This document shows positions 35,168 to 44,048 of a stretch of 64,000 nucleotides of DNA, piece by piece. The stretch's first letter is position 1, and each line of letters opens with the position of its first letter. The notes under the pieces are model-generated. The model worked only from the letters and a program-made list of their open reading frames with translations, did not search any database and was not told where the DNA came from. Both the position numbers and the translations under genes were made by a program. The stretch lies in the NCBI RefSeq assembly GCF_030694085.1, contig NZ_JAUXZE010000048.1, forward strand, positions 98,283 to 162,282. The letters run 5' to 3'. Source of the stretch: Tabrizicola sp. GTDB taxonomy: Bacteria; Pseudomonadota; Alphaproteobacteria; Rhodobacterales; Rhodobacteraceae.

Positions 35168-35277
35168 TAGGAAAACATGCACTTTTGAACCGTTGTTGCT
35201 CGGGTGATTCGGAGAAGTCGCAGCCGCATGGTATAAGACAGCAAGAGAAATCGTAGCAATGAAATAAAACGTGAAAC

Positions 35278-35787
35278 ATGCTCACCCTTAGTCAGCCCGA
35301 CCTGTGCAAAGCCTTCAAAATTAGCGCCCGATCCGCGTCCCTATGGTGCAAGGGCCTGCCGTCTGTCCGGGAAGGCCATAGCAAGCGGTACAACCTAGCT
35401 GACCTCCTACCGGCTTTGGGCGGGAAGTACGCCGCCTCTGCCCCTGACCTAGTCAGATTGTGCCGCAATGAAAATAATCCGGTTGTGGCGGACGTTGGCG
35501 ACTTCGAACGTGCCCGCGCTTTGGACGGTTGGCTTAACCTTCACATGCCGGAAGCTGGCGCTCGCCTGTTTAACGTGAGGCAGGCCTTTTTCGGCGGGCT
35601 TGCCCTTGGCTTCCGGTCATCCGCGCTGATGGGCGAGACCGAGTTTTTGCGGCTCATTCTGCCCCGCCATGGTGCCATTCTCGCGTACCTGATCACCGGT
35701 GACGCCGCGACATTGCCGCGCGACTGGGTCAACTGGGGGCGCGAGTTTGCGGTTGTACATGCTGGCCTTGAGAGGGTCGCAGCGTGA
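35278..35787 (+). CDS. unknown phage-type protein with N-terminal DNA-binding-like domain
   Basis: The 169-residue protein begins with a segment resembling excisionase or Nu1-type winged helices (LSQPDLCKAFKISARSASLW). The remainder is not recognised. It is the first gene of the rightward cluster of overlapping small genes. An excisionase or regulator role is possible but unproven. Confidence 0.6.
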   Translation: MLTLSQPDLCKAFKISARSASLWCKGLPSVREGHSKRYNLADLLPALGGKYAASAPDLVRLCRNENNPVVADVGDFERARALDGWLNLHMPEAGARLFNVRQAFFGGLALGFRSSALMGETEFLRLILPRHGAILAYLITGDAATLPRDWVNWGREFAVVHAGLERVAA

Positions 35788-36041
35788 ATCGACTCGAGCT
35801 TTTGCGCAGACATGCGCTTTCCCACACACGGACCGCTCGCGCGCTGCACAGGCGTTTCCCGACCGACTGCGCGCTCCTAGCCGCACTCGATAGCGAGGCC
35901 ACGCTTGCCGGGGCGCTCATGGCGGCTGGACGGCTGACCCGCGAAGAACTTGACCACCTCCTTGGCCCCGTGACCGAGGGCGAATTTTCACCTGCCAGCG
36001 TCCAAGACGCGGCAACAATCAGGATGCAAGCATATGTCTGA
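35784..36041 (+). CDS. hypothetical element protein (85 aa)
   Basis: A GTG start overlaps the previous stop (GTGA). The product is a helical protein rich in Leu, Ala and Arg, with no recognised domain. Tight coupling with both neighbours supports it as a real gene. Confidence 0.55.
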   Translation: MNRLELLRRHALSHTRTARALHRRFPTDCALLAALDSEATLAGALMAAGRLTREELDHLLGPVTEGEFSPASVQDAATIRMQAYV

Positions 36042-36348
36042 ACTAACCGACCTGAGGGCGAGGATTCTCGCCAGCCCCGGATCGTTCCACCTCCTAGAAT
36101 CTGACGCCCATCTACCGTTTCCGGACGGGTCGATTGCCGCCGGTCAGGCCCGCCTGCGCAAGATGTGGGAGAGCGTGGAAGACCTCACCCATGCGCTACG
36201 CGGCGAAGGCCTGACCCTAGAGGAAGCCGATGAGATGGCCCGACAGGACCGCATTAACTTCGATCTACTGATCGCCGAAAACGACCGGCGCGAGGACCGC
36301 GACCGGCGCGCCCGCAACCGCGACAATGACCTAGAGGAGGCCGCTTGA
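36034..36348 (+). CDS. hypothetical element protein (104 aa)
   Basis: The 104-residue protein is acidic in the middle and very rich in Asp and Arg at its end (ENDRREDRDRRARNRDND), like a charged helical tail. It overlaps the previous gene by eight bases. No domain is recognised. Confidence 0.6.
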   Translation: MSELTDLRARILASPGSFHLLESDAHLPFPDGSIAAGQARLRKMWESVEDLTHALRGEGLTLEEADEMARQDRINFDLLIAENDRREDRDRRARNRDNDLEEAA

Positions 36349-36349
36349 T

Positions 36350-36811
36350 ATGGCTGAAATTGAGTATACGGCCCGCGAGCGCGCTCGCCTTGACCTGATC
36401 AGCGATAAGCTGATTGCCGACGCCCGCGCCGCAGGTCTGACGTTGACCCGCGAACAGGTTGAATACCTCCCTTCGGTCCGGCTCTTCGTTCTCAGTGATC
36501 ACGATGCGGGCGGCGCTCTGGACGAAGCCAAGCGACTGCCTGAGGTGCAGGCCCAGTTGCGCACCCATGCCTTGCGCAATGCGCTCAACGACTCGTCGTC
36601 AGACCTCCACACCAAGGAAATCGCCGCCATGTCCCCGGCCCGCCGCATGTCGCTTGGCAGGGAGCTTGAAGCCCAGCGTCAGGCCGTAGAGGCCGCGACC
36701 CCTAAGCCCCAGATGACAGCCGAGGAAGAGGCGGCAGCGTTGAAAATGTTGCGGGGAATCTCGCATCCTGCGACCCGGCTTGCCGCTGCCCGCGAGATCG
36801 GACTCGCATGA
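36350..36811 (+). CDS. hypothetical element protein (153 aa)
   Basis: The start follows GAGGAGG. The 153-residue protein is mostly helical and hydrophilic, with no signal, membrane segment or recognised domain. It overlaps the next gene (ATGA). Confidence 0.6.
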   Translation: MAEIEYTARERARLDLISDKLIADARAAGLTLTREQVEYLPSVRLFVLSDHDAGGALDEAKRLPEVQAQLRTHALRNALNDSSSDLHTKEIAAMSPARRMSLGRELEAQRQAVEAATPKPQMTAEEEAAALKMLRGISHPATRLAAAREIGLA

Positions 36812-37029
36812 TAGACTCGCCCAAATCCCCACTGACCGTTTCCGAGATTGTTGCCATTTGTCGCCGTCTGTCAGGATGTTGGCTCGACTCGTTCAAGTAC
36901 AACTTCACCCGCAACAAGTGGGCATTTTTGGCCCCCGATGGCATTACCTACCCGATCAGCCAGAACGACCTACCAGCGGTTGCAGCGGAGCTAGGCGGGT
37001 GGCCGAAAAATCGCGGGGTCGCAGCATGA
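36808..37029 (+). CDS. hypothetical element protein (73 aa)
   Basis: A small soluble protein with aromatic residues in WLDSFKYNFTRNKWAFLAPDG. It is coupled by ATGA overlaps to both neighbours. I do not recognise it. Confidence 0.55.
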   Translation: MIDSPKSPLTVSEIVAICRRLSGCWLDSFKYNFTRNKWAFLAPDGITYPISQNDLPAVAAELGGWPKNRGVAA

Positions 37030-37265
37030 CTCCCCGTGTCCGAGAGGTTCTGGACTACCTCGAAACACACCCCGACTTGTCGCGTTTTGCCGCCTTCGGC
37101 CCGCCCCGACGTGACAGCGTCCGCCCCTTTGTGGGAGGCGGAACGGTGACAGCCGAAGAGTACCGGGCAGTTATGGCGGCGTTGTTCCCGTCGCAGGCCA
37201 TAACGGCGGACGGGCGCAACCGTCTCATGCGCGCTCACGACAGGGCTATCGCCCCCCACAAGTAG
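37026..37265 (+). CDS. hypothetical element protein (79 aa)
   Basis: The ATG at 37026 overlaps the previous stop and gives 79 residues, beginning M-T-P-R-V-R-E-V-L. There is no recognised domain. A GC-rich hairpin region (GTGGGCC/GGCCCAC) follows the stop. Confidence 0.55.
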   Translation: MTPRVREVLDYLETHPDLSRFAAFGPPRRDSVRPFVGGGTVTAEEYRAVMAALFPSQAITADGRNRLMRAHDRAIAPHK

Positions 37266-37396
37266 TTAGCCTGTGGGCCGCGCTTGTGGCCCACGGAGAC
37301 CGGCGGCGGGGCCGCTGGTAGGGCGCGTACAGCGCCCACGGCGGGCCGGTTAGGTCGGATCCGCCCCTCACAAAACCATCATCGAAAGGACGCGTC

Positions 37397-37750
37397 ATGA
37401 ATGACGTACTTATTGCTGCCACCGAGAGGCAGTTTCTCACCGAGGCTACATTTTTGTTCCGGGAATTCGCGCAAGACGCGCAATTCAACTATACCCCTCA
37501 GCGGGCCGTTATCCGGTTTCGGATGCCCGACCTGATTCAGCTTGTCGGCACCAAATACGCCCGGATGATCGCCCGCAGGGCCGGGTTTTCGCCCGACGAT
37601 GGGGCGCTCTGGTATCGCTCCTATGGGCGTGGCGAGGGTGAGGCCACCATGGACGTGGGCCTACTTGCGGACGCCATGAACGAAGCCCTGTTTGACCTCG
37701 ACCCGCTTGGCCTCCTAGCGCCGCTTCTGGTCGGTAGGTCGCAGGTATGA
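37397..37750 (+). CDS. hypothetical element protein (117 aa)
   Basis: A strong AAAGGA site within ATCGAAAGGAC precedes the start. The same string precedes the gene at 38108, so a common leader is used. The soluble 117-residue protein has no domain I can name. Confidence 0.6.
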   Translation: MNDVLIAATERQFLTEATFLFREFAQDAQFNYTPQRAVIRFRMPDLIQLVGTKYARMIARRAGFSPDDGALWYRSYGRGEGEATMDVGLLADAMNEALFDLDPLGLLAPLLVGRSQV

Positions 37751-37983
37751 CCCCGCGCGAGGCAGCTTCACGGCGGGTCGCTTCCGACCGTGCGAGGATC
37801 GCAGCCGCACGAAAACGCCGGGAAGAATTCGTCCGGAAATGGCGGAATGCTCACGCCCTTCGAAGCCGGTTTTCGGCGGAAGATGTGGCCGAGGAAGAGC
37901 TTCGGCTTCAAGCTGAGATCGCGGAAAGGCTGGCCGAAGGGATGGTGACGAAGTGTCTGACGCCGAGTCTTTTCGACGCTTGA
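37747..37983 (+). CDS. hypothetical basic helical protein (78 aa)
   Basis: The first half is strongly basic (RRVASDRARIAAARKRREEF) and the second acidic and helical. It could bind nucleic acid. It overlaps the previous gene (ATGA) and ends at a long hairpin. Confidence 0.55.
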   Translation: MTPREAASRRVASDRARIAAARKRREEFVRKWRNAHALRSRFSAEDVAEEELRLQAEIAERLAEGMVTKCLTPSLFDA

Positions 37984-38030
37984 GCTTCAAGCCGAAAGGC
38001 AGGCTCTAAGCCTCAAATTCGGCTTGAAGC
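37984..38030 (+). terminator. long hairpin of the TTCGGCTTGAAGCC family
   Basis: GCTTCAAGCCGAA (37984-37996) pairs perfectly with TTCGGCTTGAAGC (38018-38030), with an inner AGGC/GCCT. It follows the stop of the upstream gene and is followed by an AT-rich stretch. Confidence 0.65.
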
Positions 38031-38107
38031 CTAATAAAATCAAAGACTTGACTCCCGTTCGGCGATTCGGGTACAGGGTTTGACACCCATCGAAAGGACC
38101 ACAGAAC

Positions 38108-38293
38108 ATGAACGTTACACCGATCCGCAGAGCGACCAATGAACAGACCGCAGAGCAATGCGAGTCCGAGCTTGTGATCCTGTCCGCCGCCCTTCACGAC
38201 GCCGCACTTCGTGGGGTTCCGGGGGTGTCGGACGTCCTGAAATTTTCACGCCGAATCCACGAAACAGCCGAACGGCTGGCCACCCTGACCTGA
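38108..38293 (+). CDS. hypothetical element protein (61 aa)
   Basis: The start has GAAAGGAC upstream. The 61-residue soluble protein directly precedes the primase gene and ends 14 bases before its TTG start. No domain is recognised. Confidence 0.5.
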   Translation: MNVTPIRRATNEQTAEQCESELVILSAALHDAALRGVPGVSDVLKFSRRIHETAERLATLT

Positions 38294-38307
38294 AAGAAAG
38301 ACAGCCC

Positions 38308-41300
38308 TTGACCGACCTGACCCCTACCCTGATTGAATCGATGCTGGCCCATGTAGGGCCGGACCCTGACCCGACCTTTGGCGACGTCACCTATGACGAA
38401 GCCGGGCGGGTGAACGCGGAGTCGATTGCGGACTCCATCCTCGATCTACAGCGGACCCGTACCGAGGCCGTTGACCCCGACACCGAGTCCTTGGAACTGC
38501 TTGGCCGTTTGGCGCGGGACCTTATGAACGATCCGACCGAGGAAGAGATACTGGCACTTTGGCGAGAGGCCGTGGACCGCGTCAGCGGTTTCGCGACCGA
38601 AAGCGATGTTGCGCCGCAGGAACCGACCGAGACGAAGTTGAACGACGCCGAATTGCTTGGGGTCGAAACGGATGCCTTCAACGCGCTTCTGGAAAAGGAC
38701 GCTACCCTTCTCCTTGGGGAGATGTGGGGAGCCAAAGACCGGCGGAACACGCAGGACGAAGACTGGAAGGCCGTCACGATGCCGTGGGCCAACTGGATCG
38801 TTGGCGGTGACGGCAACAAGAATGCCGCTGCATGGGGCTTCTCTCGCCACCCTGTGGGCAAGGACAAGGCCGGTGCATCAGTCGTGCTGGGATCGTCGCT
38901 GGGCGGCGCACGCAAGACCAAGGCGATGGACACCATGTTCGCGCTGGGCCTCGACATCGACGCCGGGTTCCCGCTGGACGCTATGCTGGATAAGCTGGAG
39001 GGGCTGGGCCTCTTCTGCCTCGTTTACACGTCTCACAGCCACGGAAAATCCGGGCTGACGTTGAAGCATGACGAGGTCTTCCGTAAGCTTAAGATCAAGC
39101 CGTCCGAGCTGACCAAGCCACAGATTCAGCGGTTCCTCCGCGAGCACGACAAGAACCGGTACGAAGAGTCCTTCATCGCGAAGGTCGAGATCACCAACGC
39201 GAAGAAGCAGACCAAGGAAGGGCTGGTCATCGAGCTGTCGACGCCTGCGTTGGACAAGTATCGTTTGATTTTCCCGTTGAGCAAGCCTGTCAAGATCATC
39301 GACCTCGCTGATACGCAGGCAGCCGCGCTGGAAGTCTGGGAAGACAAGATCACAGGCATGGCCCGTGAAGTCCTAGACGTCCACTTTGATACCTCGTGCA
39401 CCGACCCCTCGCGTTTGTTCTACACAGGCCGTCACGCCAAGGATGCCGAGGACTGGTATTGCGCTGTCGTGCGTGGTGATCCTCTGAAGTTTGAGGACGT
39501 TCCGGTCATGCGGAAGTCCGCATACCTGAACACCCGGAAGACAGCAAACCTGAACGCCTTCGAGAAGGCAGGGGGCGCGGGCGCTCACGATGGTGAGCGC
39601 GCGCCACAGGCCTTCACACCCTCAGGGGCGTCCCTGAACGACTGGCACTACAAGGCCAAGGAACGCTTCCAGATGGCGGACCTTGTGGAAGACTTGTGCG
39701 CCGATCACATCCGGAATGCCGGTGGCGAGGCGCAGGGCCATGTCCACATCGAGTGCCCCTTCGAGCACGAGCATTCGTCCGAGGGCGGCACCGCCACGAT
39801 GGTGGTCAACGCACTGGACAGCCAGAACGGCTACTGGACGTGGTTCTGCAAGCACGACGCTTGTCAGGGGCGGCACAAGCTTGCCTTCCTTGAAGAGGCG
39901 CTGCGGCAGCAGTGGTTCGATGAAGAGCAGTTGTTCGGCGACAGCGTGTATATGCTGGAAGGCCCGGACGATCCGGACGAAGTTATCGAAGATGACGGCG
40001 AAAAGATAACACCCTCTCTGGACCCCGCCGCGCCCCTTGGCAGGACCGCGAAACAGAAGCTTGCCAGCCTTTCCGCCCGGTTCAAGCTCGTGAACTACAA
40101 AGGCAAGGTGTTAGTGATCCGCAACGTTGATCGGGGCGGGATGTTGGCGGGTGACGACATTCTGGAATTCTGGACGAAGCCCGCGCTCAAGGACTTCTAT
40201 GCGCACGAGGCTTGGGCCGAAGGCGAAGGCAAAGACGTAAAGTGGATCAACCCTGTTGATCGCTGGTGGACCACCGATGCGAAGCGGCATTCACGCGTTG
40301 TATTCGATCCCTCCGAACGCCCGCGCGAGTACGACGTCAACCTGTACAACAAGGACTTGTTGACGCTCGTACCGGCCCCCGGCGACTCCACTCCGATACG
40401 GGACTTTATCCGAGATGTAATCTGCGGCGGGGATGTGCCTGCATACAACTGGGTAACGCTGTATCTTGCGCACATGGTCCAGCGTCCGGCCGAAAGGCCC
40501 GGTACTGCACTAGTGTTGTATGGCCCCGGCGGCGTCGGGAAGGGCACATTCGGACGGATTGTCCGGCGTTTGGTGGAACCTTACGACCTTCTCGCAACTC
40601 ATCCGGAACACCTCCTAGGGCGGTTCGCTGGCCCGTCGCTGGCCACAAGCATGTGCGTCGTGTCGGAAGAAGCGGTCTTCGGAAAGTCAGCGGAAGCCGC
40701 TGATCAGTTGAAAGGCATGGTCACGCAATGTGACATGCGAGTGGAAGCAAAGCAGGTCCAGTCCGTCCAGATGGACGTCTTTTTTAGGATCATCATCGAC
40801 AGCAACCACGACGCGGCGGTGCGGATCGAAGGGAACAACAGCGAGCGCCGCTACATGGTCCTGAATGTCGGTACGTCCATGCAGGGCGACCGGGACGCGT
40901 TCAAGTCGCTGTACGAACACATCGAAGGCCCGGCGATGGCTGCATATGCCGCATGGCTGAGACAGTGGGTACCGGCGTCAGCCGGGTTGGATTGGTCAGA
41001 CGTCCGCACGGCCCCGGTCACCGCCGCCCGTAAGCAAATGTTCGTTGAAAGCCTGAGGGTCTCTGACAAGTCGTTTCTGCGGATGTTGGAAGACGGCGAA
41101 TTTGTCTGGCGGGATGGGGCACAGACCTTCCGGATCGTTCTGGGCGAGGGTGAGAACCGTATCCCGGCCCGCGCGCTGGACGAATGGGTACGCAGCCTTG
41201 CAGGTCGGTATGACAGCGACCTGCGACCGGCTGCGGCGGTCTGGAAGCGTATCTTCGGGGTGGAGCTGGACCGACCCAAAGCCGCGCGGTTGACGGGTGA

Positions 41301-41451
41301 GCGACAGACCCTTGACGAAGGCGCGACGGATGCTGAGTACGCTTGGCAGCCGTTCGGATTCAACACGCCGATGTACCATCTGCCGGGCTTGGGGGTCATT
41401 CTGGACATGATCCGGGACCGGACTGGGCGGGTTGCCGAGGTGGAGAATTGA
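38308..41451 (+). CDS. phage primase-helicase (DUF5906/SF3-type)
   Basis: I favour the TTG at 38308, 14 bases after the previous stop, with GAAAG upstream. It gives 1,047 residues. A longer open frame upstream overlaps the 61-codon gene. The middle holds a zinc-finger-like segment (CPFEHEH ... FCKHDACQG). The C-terminal part has a superfamily 3 helicase core with Walker A GPGGVGKGT (about 40523-40549), then SEEAVFG and ID-S-N-H-D. It would start and unwind element DNA replication. An iteron-like region follows directly. Confidence 0.88.
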   Translation: MTDLTPTLIESMLAHVGPDPDPTFGDVTYDEAGRVNAESIADSILDLQRTRTEAVDPDTESLELLGRLARDLMNDPTEEEILALWREAVDRVSGFATESDVAPQEPTETKLNDAELLGVETDAFNALLEKDATLLLGEMWGAKDRRNTQDEDWKAVTMPWANWIVGGDGNKNAAAWGFSRHPVGKDKAGASVVLGSSLGGARKTKAMDTMFALGLDIDAGFPLDAMLDKLEGLGLFCLVYTSHSHGKSGLTLKHDEVFRKLKIKPSELTKPQIQRFLREHDKNRYEESFIAKVEITNAKKQTKEGLVIELSTPALDKYRLIFPLSKPVKIIDLADTQAAALEVWEDKITGMAREVLDVHFDTSCTDPSRLFYTGRHAKDAEDWYCAVVRGDPLKFEDVPVMRKSAYLNTRKTANLNAFEKAGGAGAHDGERAPQAFTPSGASLNDWHYKAKERFQMADLVEDLCADHIRNAGGEAQGHVHIECPFEHEHSSEGGTATMVVNALDSQNGYWTWFCKHDACQGRHKLAFLEEALRQQWFDEEQLFGDSVYMLEGPDDPDEVIEDDGEKITPSLDPAAPLGRTAKQKLASLSARFKLVNYKGKVLVIRNVDRGGMLAGDDILEFWTKPALKDFYAHEAWAEGEGKDVKWINPVDRWWTTDAKRHSRVVFDPSERPREYDVNLYNKDLLTLVPAPGDSTPIRDFIRDVICGGDVPAYNWVTLYLAHMVQRPAERPGTALVLYGPGGVGKGTFGRIVRRLVEPYDLLATHPEHLLGRFAGPSLATSMCVVSEEAVFGKSAEAADQLKGMVTQCDMRVEAKQVQSVQMDVFFRIIIDSNHDAAVRIEGNNSERRYMVLNVGTSMQGDRDAFKSLYEHIEGPAMAAYAAWLRQWVPASAGLDWSDVRTAPVTAARKQMFVESLRVSDKSFLRMLEDGEFVWRDGAQTFRIVLGEGENRIPARALDEWVRSLAGRYDSDLRPAAAVWKRIFGVELDRPKAARLTGERQTLDEGATDAEYAWQPFGFNTPMYHLPGLGVILDMIRDRTGRVAEVEN

Positions 41452-41455
41452 CCGG

Positions 41456-41477
41456 GGGCGGCGTCAGCCGCCCTTTT
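41456..41477 (+). terminator. terminator after the primase gene
   Basis: GGGCGGC-GTCA-GCCGCCC is a seven-pair perfect stem followed by TTTT, five bases after the primase stop. It uses the same GTCA loop as the other hairpins of the element. Confidence 0.85.
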
Positions 41478-41670
41478 GTTGTAGATGTTGTAAAGTCGAT
41501 TCTTCCAAGTGCTTGAAATCAAAGGAATGTTGCAAATGTTGCTTGTTGCAGCGTTCCGGCGGTTCGCAAGGATTTTCCGCGCGGGCGTTTCCCCGTCGAT
41601 GCGTGTCCTGCCACCGCTGTTTTGTGGTAGTTATTATTCTTACAACAACAACAACATTTACAACAAAGGG
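41476..41670. other. iteron-like region, candidate replication origin
   Basis: Nine-base units of the form (A/T)TGTTG(C/T)A(A/G) occur at 41476-41484, 41485-41493, 41527-41535 and 41536-41544, with a partial unit next to them. Inverted units (TTACAACAA, repeated CAACAA) lie at about 41640-41670. The region is between two convergent genes, so promoters are not expected. Location right after the primase gene suggests an origin. Confidence 0.45.
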
Positions 41671-41702
41671 AAAGACGGGGCCTCTCGCCCCATGGTGTCC
41701 AA

Positions 41703-41714
41703 CCGCGTCAGCGG
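41703..41714 (-). repeat. CCGCGTCAGCGG hairpin at the end of the beta-family gene
   Basis: The palindromic core directly abuts the stop codon of the leftward gene. With one flanking pair it forms ACCGC-GTCA-GCGGT. No T-run follows. Confidence 0.5.
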
Positions 41715-42794
41715 TCAGTCTTCCCAATCTTCGTCAAGGTTCATGCCACTTGGGTTGCCAGCGTCGTAGAAAGCTTGACGGTGAAGGTGGATGTTCACAC
41801 GCGCCGCAACATTCTTCTGTGGAGTGTCGATCCCTAGTGCAGGGCTAATCGTAGTGTTCACTATCTGGACTTCTCCCCATATGCCAAGGTTCCCGTCCCA
41901 ATCCGCGCTATCAACGATTTCCTGAGCCGCTCTCTTGAATCCCCAACCCTGAGACTTGTTGCGAGATATGTCCCAAGCGCTTTGAGTGGGATAGTCTACC
42001 CTGTCCAGCGGACGACTCGCAAATCCGCCCGGTTCACGCGGGCGGGTACTACCCCAATCTCCATAAATTATCCGCGCTCTGTTGGCCCAACGTTGTCGAA
42101 TCTGATCCAGCAACACGCGATTGCCGAAGGGAACTTGGTTTATGCCGCCATCGAAATCAGTGAAGAGCTTCGGCATGGATGTACAAGAAAGTACGATAGG
42201 TACATTCGCGTCGATTGCTTGAAGGTGGCCCCCGATCATGCCGTCAAACCAGACCGCCAAGCTAAGAGGGTCTTGCACCCACCCACCCTCAAGCAGAATG
42301 ACGTAGTCAGCAGCACCTGATGCAGCGAATGCTGAGACGACCTCCGCCATGTTGCCGGGCATCCGGTTCATGAAGATGCGCATGCAGTAGGTGCGCTCCG
42401 CCTCCTGAAAACGTTCAATCTGTGTACGAATGTCAGCTTCGGATTGTCCCCGCGTCTGTACGCAAGGCCAGACCCATTTTTGTTCAACAACAAAGTTGCA
42501 CCAGTTCTCGAATGCATTGGCTGGATTGAGCAGCGCGACCAGCTCTTGCTGCGGTCCGCTTTCCATGTTCGTAAATTCGTAGTCTCGATCAATGTCGAGA
42601 AAGTAATTCTGGTGCCTTAGGGCTTTCTCGACCCTGTCTAGAGACTTCTGCAAAGAAGAGGAGTTAGCCCAAGGCGCGAGAAGGATGCAGGGGGCCATCC
42701 GTTCCTTCGTCGCGCCGGGCAGAAACTCTAGACCATTCATCTCACTGGCTCGTATAGCCAGCGTAGGAACGTAGGTCTTGTTCTCTAGGACCAT
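41715..42794 (-). CDS. phage beta-family protein (T4 beta-like)
   Basis: The 359-residue protein begins M-V-L-E-N-K-T-Y-V-P-T-L-A-I-R and has the layout of the Beta_protein family: an initial YVPTL strand, then alternating strands and helices as in a barrel, with DYVILLEGGW and P-I-V-L-S-C-T-S. Family members are found beside defence genes and on phages, and their function is not established. It ends at a CCGCGTCAGCGG hairpin. It is the third gene of a leftward operon with an ImmA/IrrE peptidase and a membrane protein. Confidence 0.75.
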   Translation of the reverse strand: MVLENKTYVPTLAIRASEMNGLEFLPGATKERMAPCILLAPWANSSSLQKSLDRVEKALRHQNYFLDIDRDYEFTNMESGPQQELVALLNPANAFENWCNFVVEQKWVWPCVQTRGQSEADIRTQIERFQEAERTYCMRIFMNRMPGNMAEVVSAFAASGAADYVILLEGGWVQDPLSLAVWFDGMIGGHLQAIDANVPIVLSCTSMPKLFTDFDGGINQVPFGNRVLLDQIRQRWANRARIIYGDWGSTRPREPGGFASRPLDRVDYPTQSAWDISRNKSQGWGFKRAAQEIVDSADWDGNLGIWGEVQIVNTTISPALGIDTPQKNVAARVNIHLHRQAFYDAGNPSGMNLDEDWED

Positions 42795-42803
42795 GTTTGC
42801 TCG

Positions 42804-43316
42804 TTATGCTTCGACAAGAGTTGACAGCTTGATTTCCATCGCAGCTTTCGACACTTCGAAGCTAGAAGCAAGCCCTTCAATCGTAGCTTCAGTCACCAGC
42901 CCTCCGAACTTCTCACTCAGTTCTTTCTCTATAAGGTGCATGGGCATGACGATTTCCGCCGCTAACCTGTTCGCTTCAAACTCAATCCTCTCTGGCGCAC
43001 CAGAGCGGTAGAGAACCGTATCAGTAATGCCATCGGGCGAACTGTCTATGATGTTGCGGTGGAGTAGGTAGTGGGCCAGCTCATGCCCGATTGTGAAGCG
43101 CTGACGTTCGCGAGCTTCATTCCGATTGACACGGATAACGTAGTTGTCCCCCTCACGCGAAATCTGCCCTGACACGCCAGTGGGCATGCTAGAGACCCGG
43201 ATCGCAACACCAAGGTCTTTGGCGAGTTGACCGATTCTGACTGGATACTCGCTCATATACTGAGCAAGGATTGTCCTCTCTTCGGGTGAAATCCTGCCAA
43301 GTTCTTTCAAGCCCAT
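42804..43316 (-). CDS. ImmA/IrrE-family metallo-endopeptidase
   Basis: The 170-residue protein has the zinc motif G-H-E-L-A-H and the downstream glutamate block FEANRLAAEIVMP. Family members cleave phage-type repressors or act as stress sensors. There is no helix-turn-helix domain attached, unlike many members. It lies between a two-helix membrane protein and a beta-family protein, nine bases from each. No cognate repressor gene is adjacent, so its target may lie elsewhere or be the partner proteins. Confidence 0.9.
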   Translation of the reverse strand: MGLKELGRISPEERTILAQYMSEYPVRIGQLAKDLGVAIRVSSMPTGVSGQISREGDNYVIRVNRNEARERQRFTIGHELAHYLLHRNIIDSSPDGITDTVLYRSGAPERIEFEANRLAAEIVMPMHLIEKELSEKFGGLVTEATIEGLASSFEVSKAAMEIKLSTLVEA

Positions 43317-43325
43317 GTCTGCCTC

Positions 43326-43724
43326 CTACCGATTTCCATCATCTTCTTGGTCGAACCCTGCCTCCAGCTCCGCGACTGTGGGGTTAGCGCGACGAGCAAT
43401 TAGCAGCTTGTTAATTCTCTCGTTGAACGCATCTTCCGATAGCGCTTCGTCTAGCTTCTTGGTTGCAGCTTTCGCCGCTTCCTCTTTAAGTTCGCGGAAG
43501 GTGTACGCCGCAATCAGGCCGATGCCGATTGCCAGCGCAGCGAGAACCACCGTAATTCCTGTAAGCATTACGCTCAGGAAGCTCAGGTACGTTGGCAGGC
43601 TGATGACCGGTTCTTCTTGAGTGCCGGGGATGCCATCAACCTTGTCGACCATCCCCAAAGAGATCAAAAGAAAGCAGACAATCGCTCCGCCCATGAAGAC
43701 CGCGATGTACGTCGCCGCCTTCAC
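43326..43724 (-). CDS. two-helix membrane protein of the ImmA/beta operon
   Basis: The 132-residue protein has membrane helices at about residues 5-25 and 48-72, followed by a long acidic cytoplasmic helix (FRELKEEAAKAATKKLDEAL). It is the first gene of a three-gene operon with a strong promoter. The topology suits a membrane effector or anchor. The family is not recognised. Confidence 0.65.
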   Translation of the reverse strand: MKAATYIAVFMGGAIVCFLLISLGMVDKVDGIPGTQEEPVISLPTYLSFLSVMLTGITVVLAALAIGIGLIAAYTFRELKEEAAKAATKKLDEALSEDAFNERINKLLIARRANPTVAELEAGFDQEDDGNR

Positions 43725-44048
43725 TCTCTCGATCCCACTACCACCATCTTTTGCTTGCCTGCTATATTTGTTCTCGTTGTGTTCTTGTCAAGTATAAACT
43801 AACTCTTGACACGCGAAAAGCCCGTAAACGCGGCAGACCTGAGTTTCATCATCTCTCAAACACCTTCGCAGCCGCCCTCGACCGGCGTTACAGCAACTTT
43901 TCTTGTACGGTTGTATAACAGGACGAGACGCCGCGAAATGGTAATCGATCCCCACGGAAGCCATTGAAATGACTCGCGAATCATGCAGGTCGCGTGATAT
44001 AAACCTGCGTAACGGTCGTTGCGCCGGTCTATATTCGGAGGGTTTGCC
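43725..44048. other. divergent intergenic region
   Basis: This 324-bp interval separates the leftward operon from the rightward recombinase gene. Besides the promoter at 43763-43791 it contains TTGTACGG/TTGTATAAC-like repeats near 43907-43919 that could be operators. I see no gene in it. Confidence 0.5.
43763..43791 (-). promoter_or_regulatory. promoter of the membrane protein-ImmA-beta operon
   Basis: On the minus strand TTGACA (43786-43791) and AATATA (43763-43768) are 17 bases apart. The transcript would start near 43756, about 30 bases before the first gene. Confidence 0.75.

Noticed and set aside
41509..41769. An 86-codon frame in the iteron-like region
   Set aside because: Its residues simply translate the TGTTGCA and ACAACA repeats, and it runs antisense into the beta-family gene.
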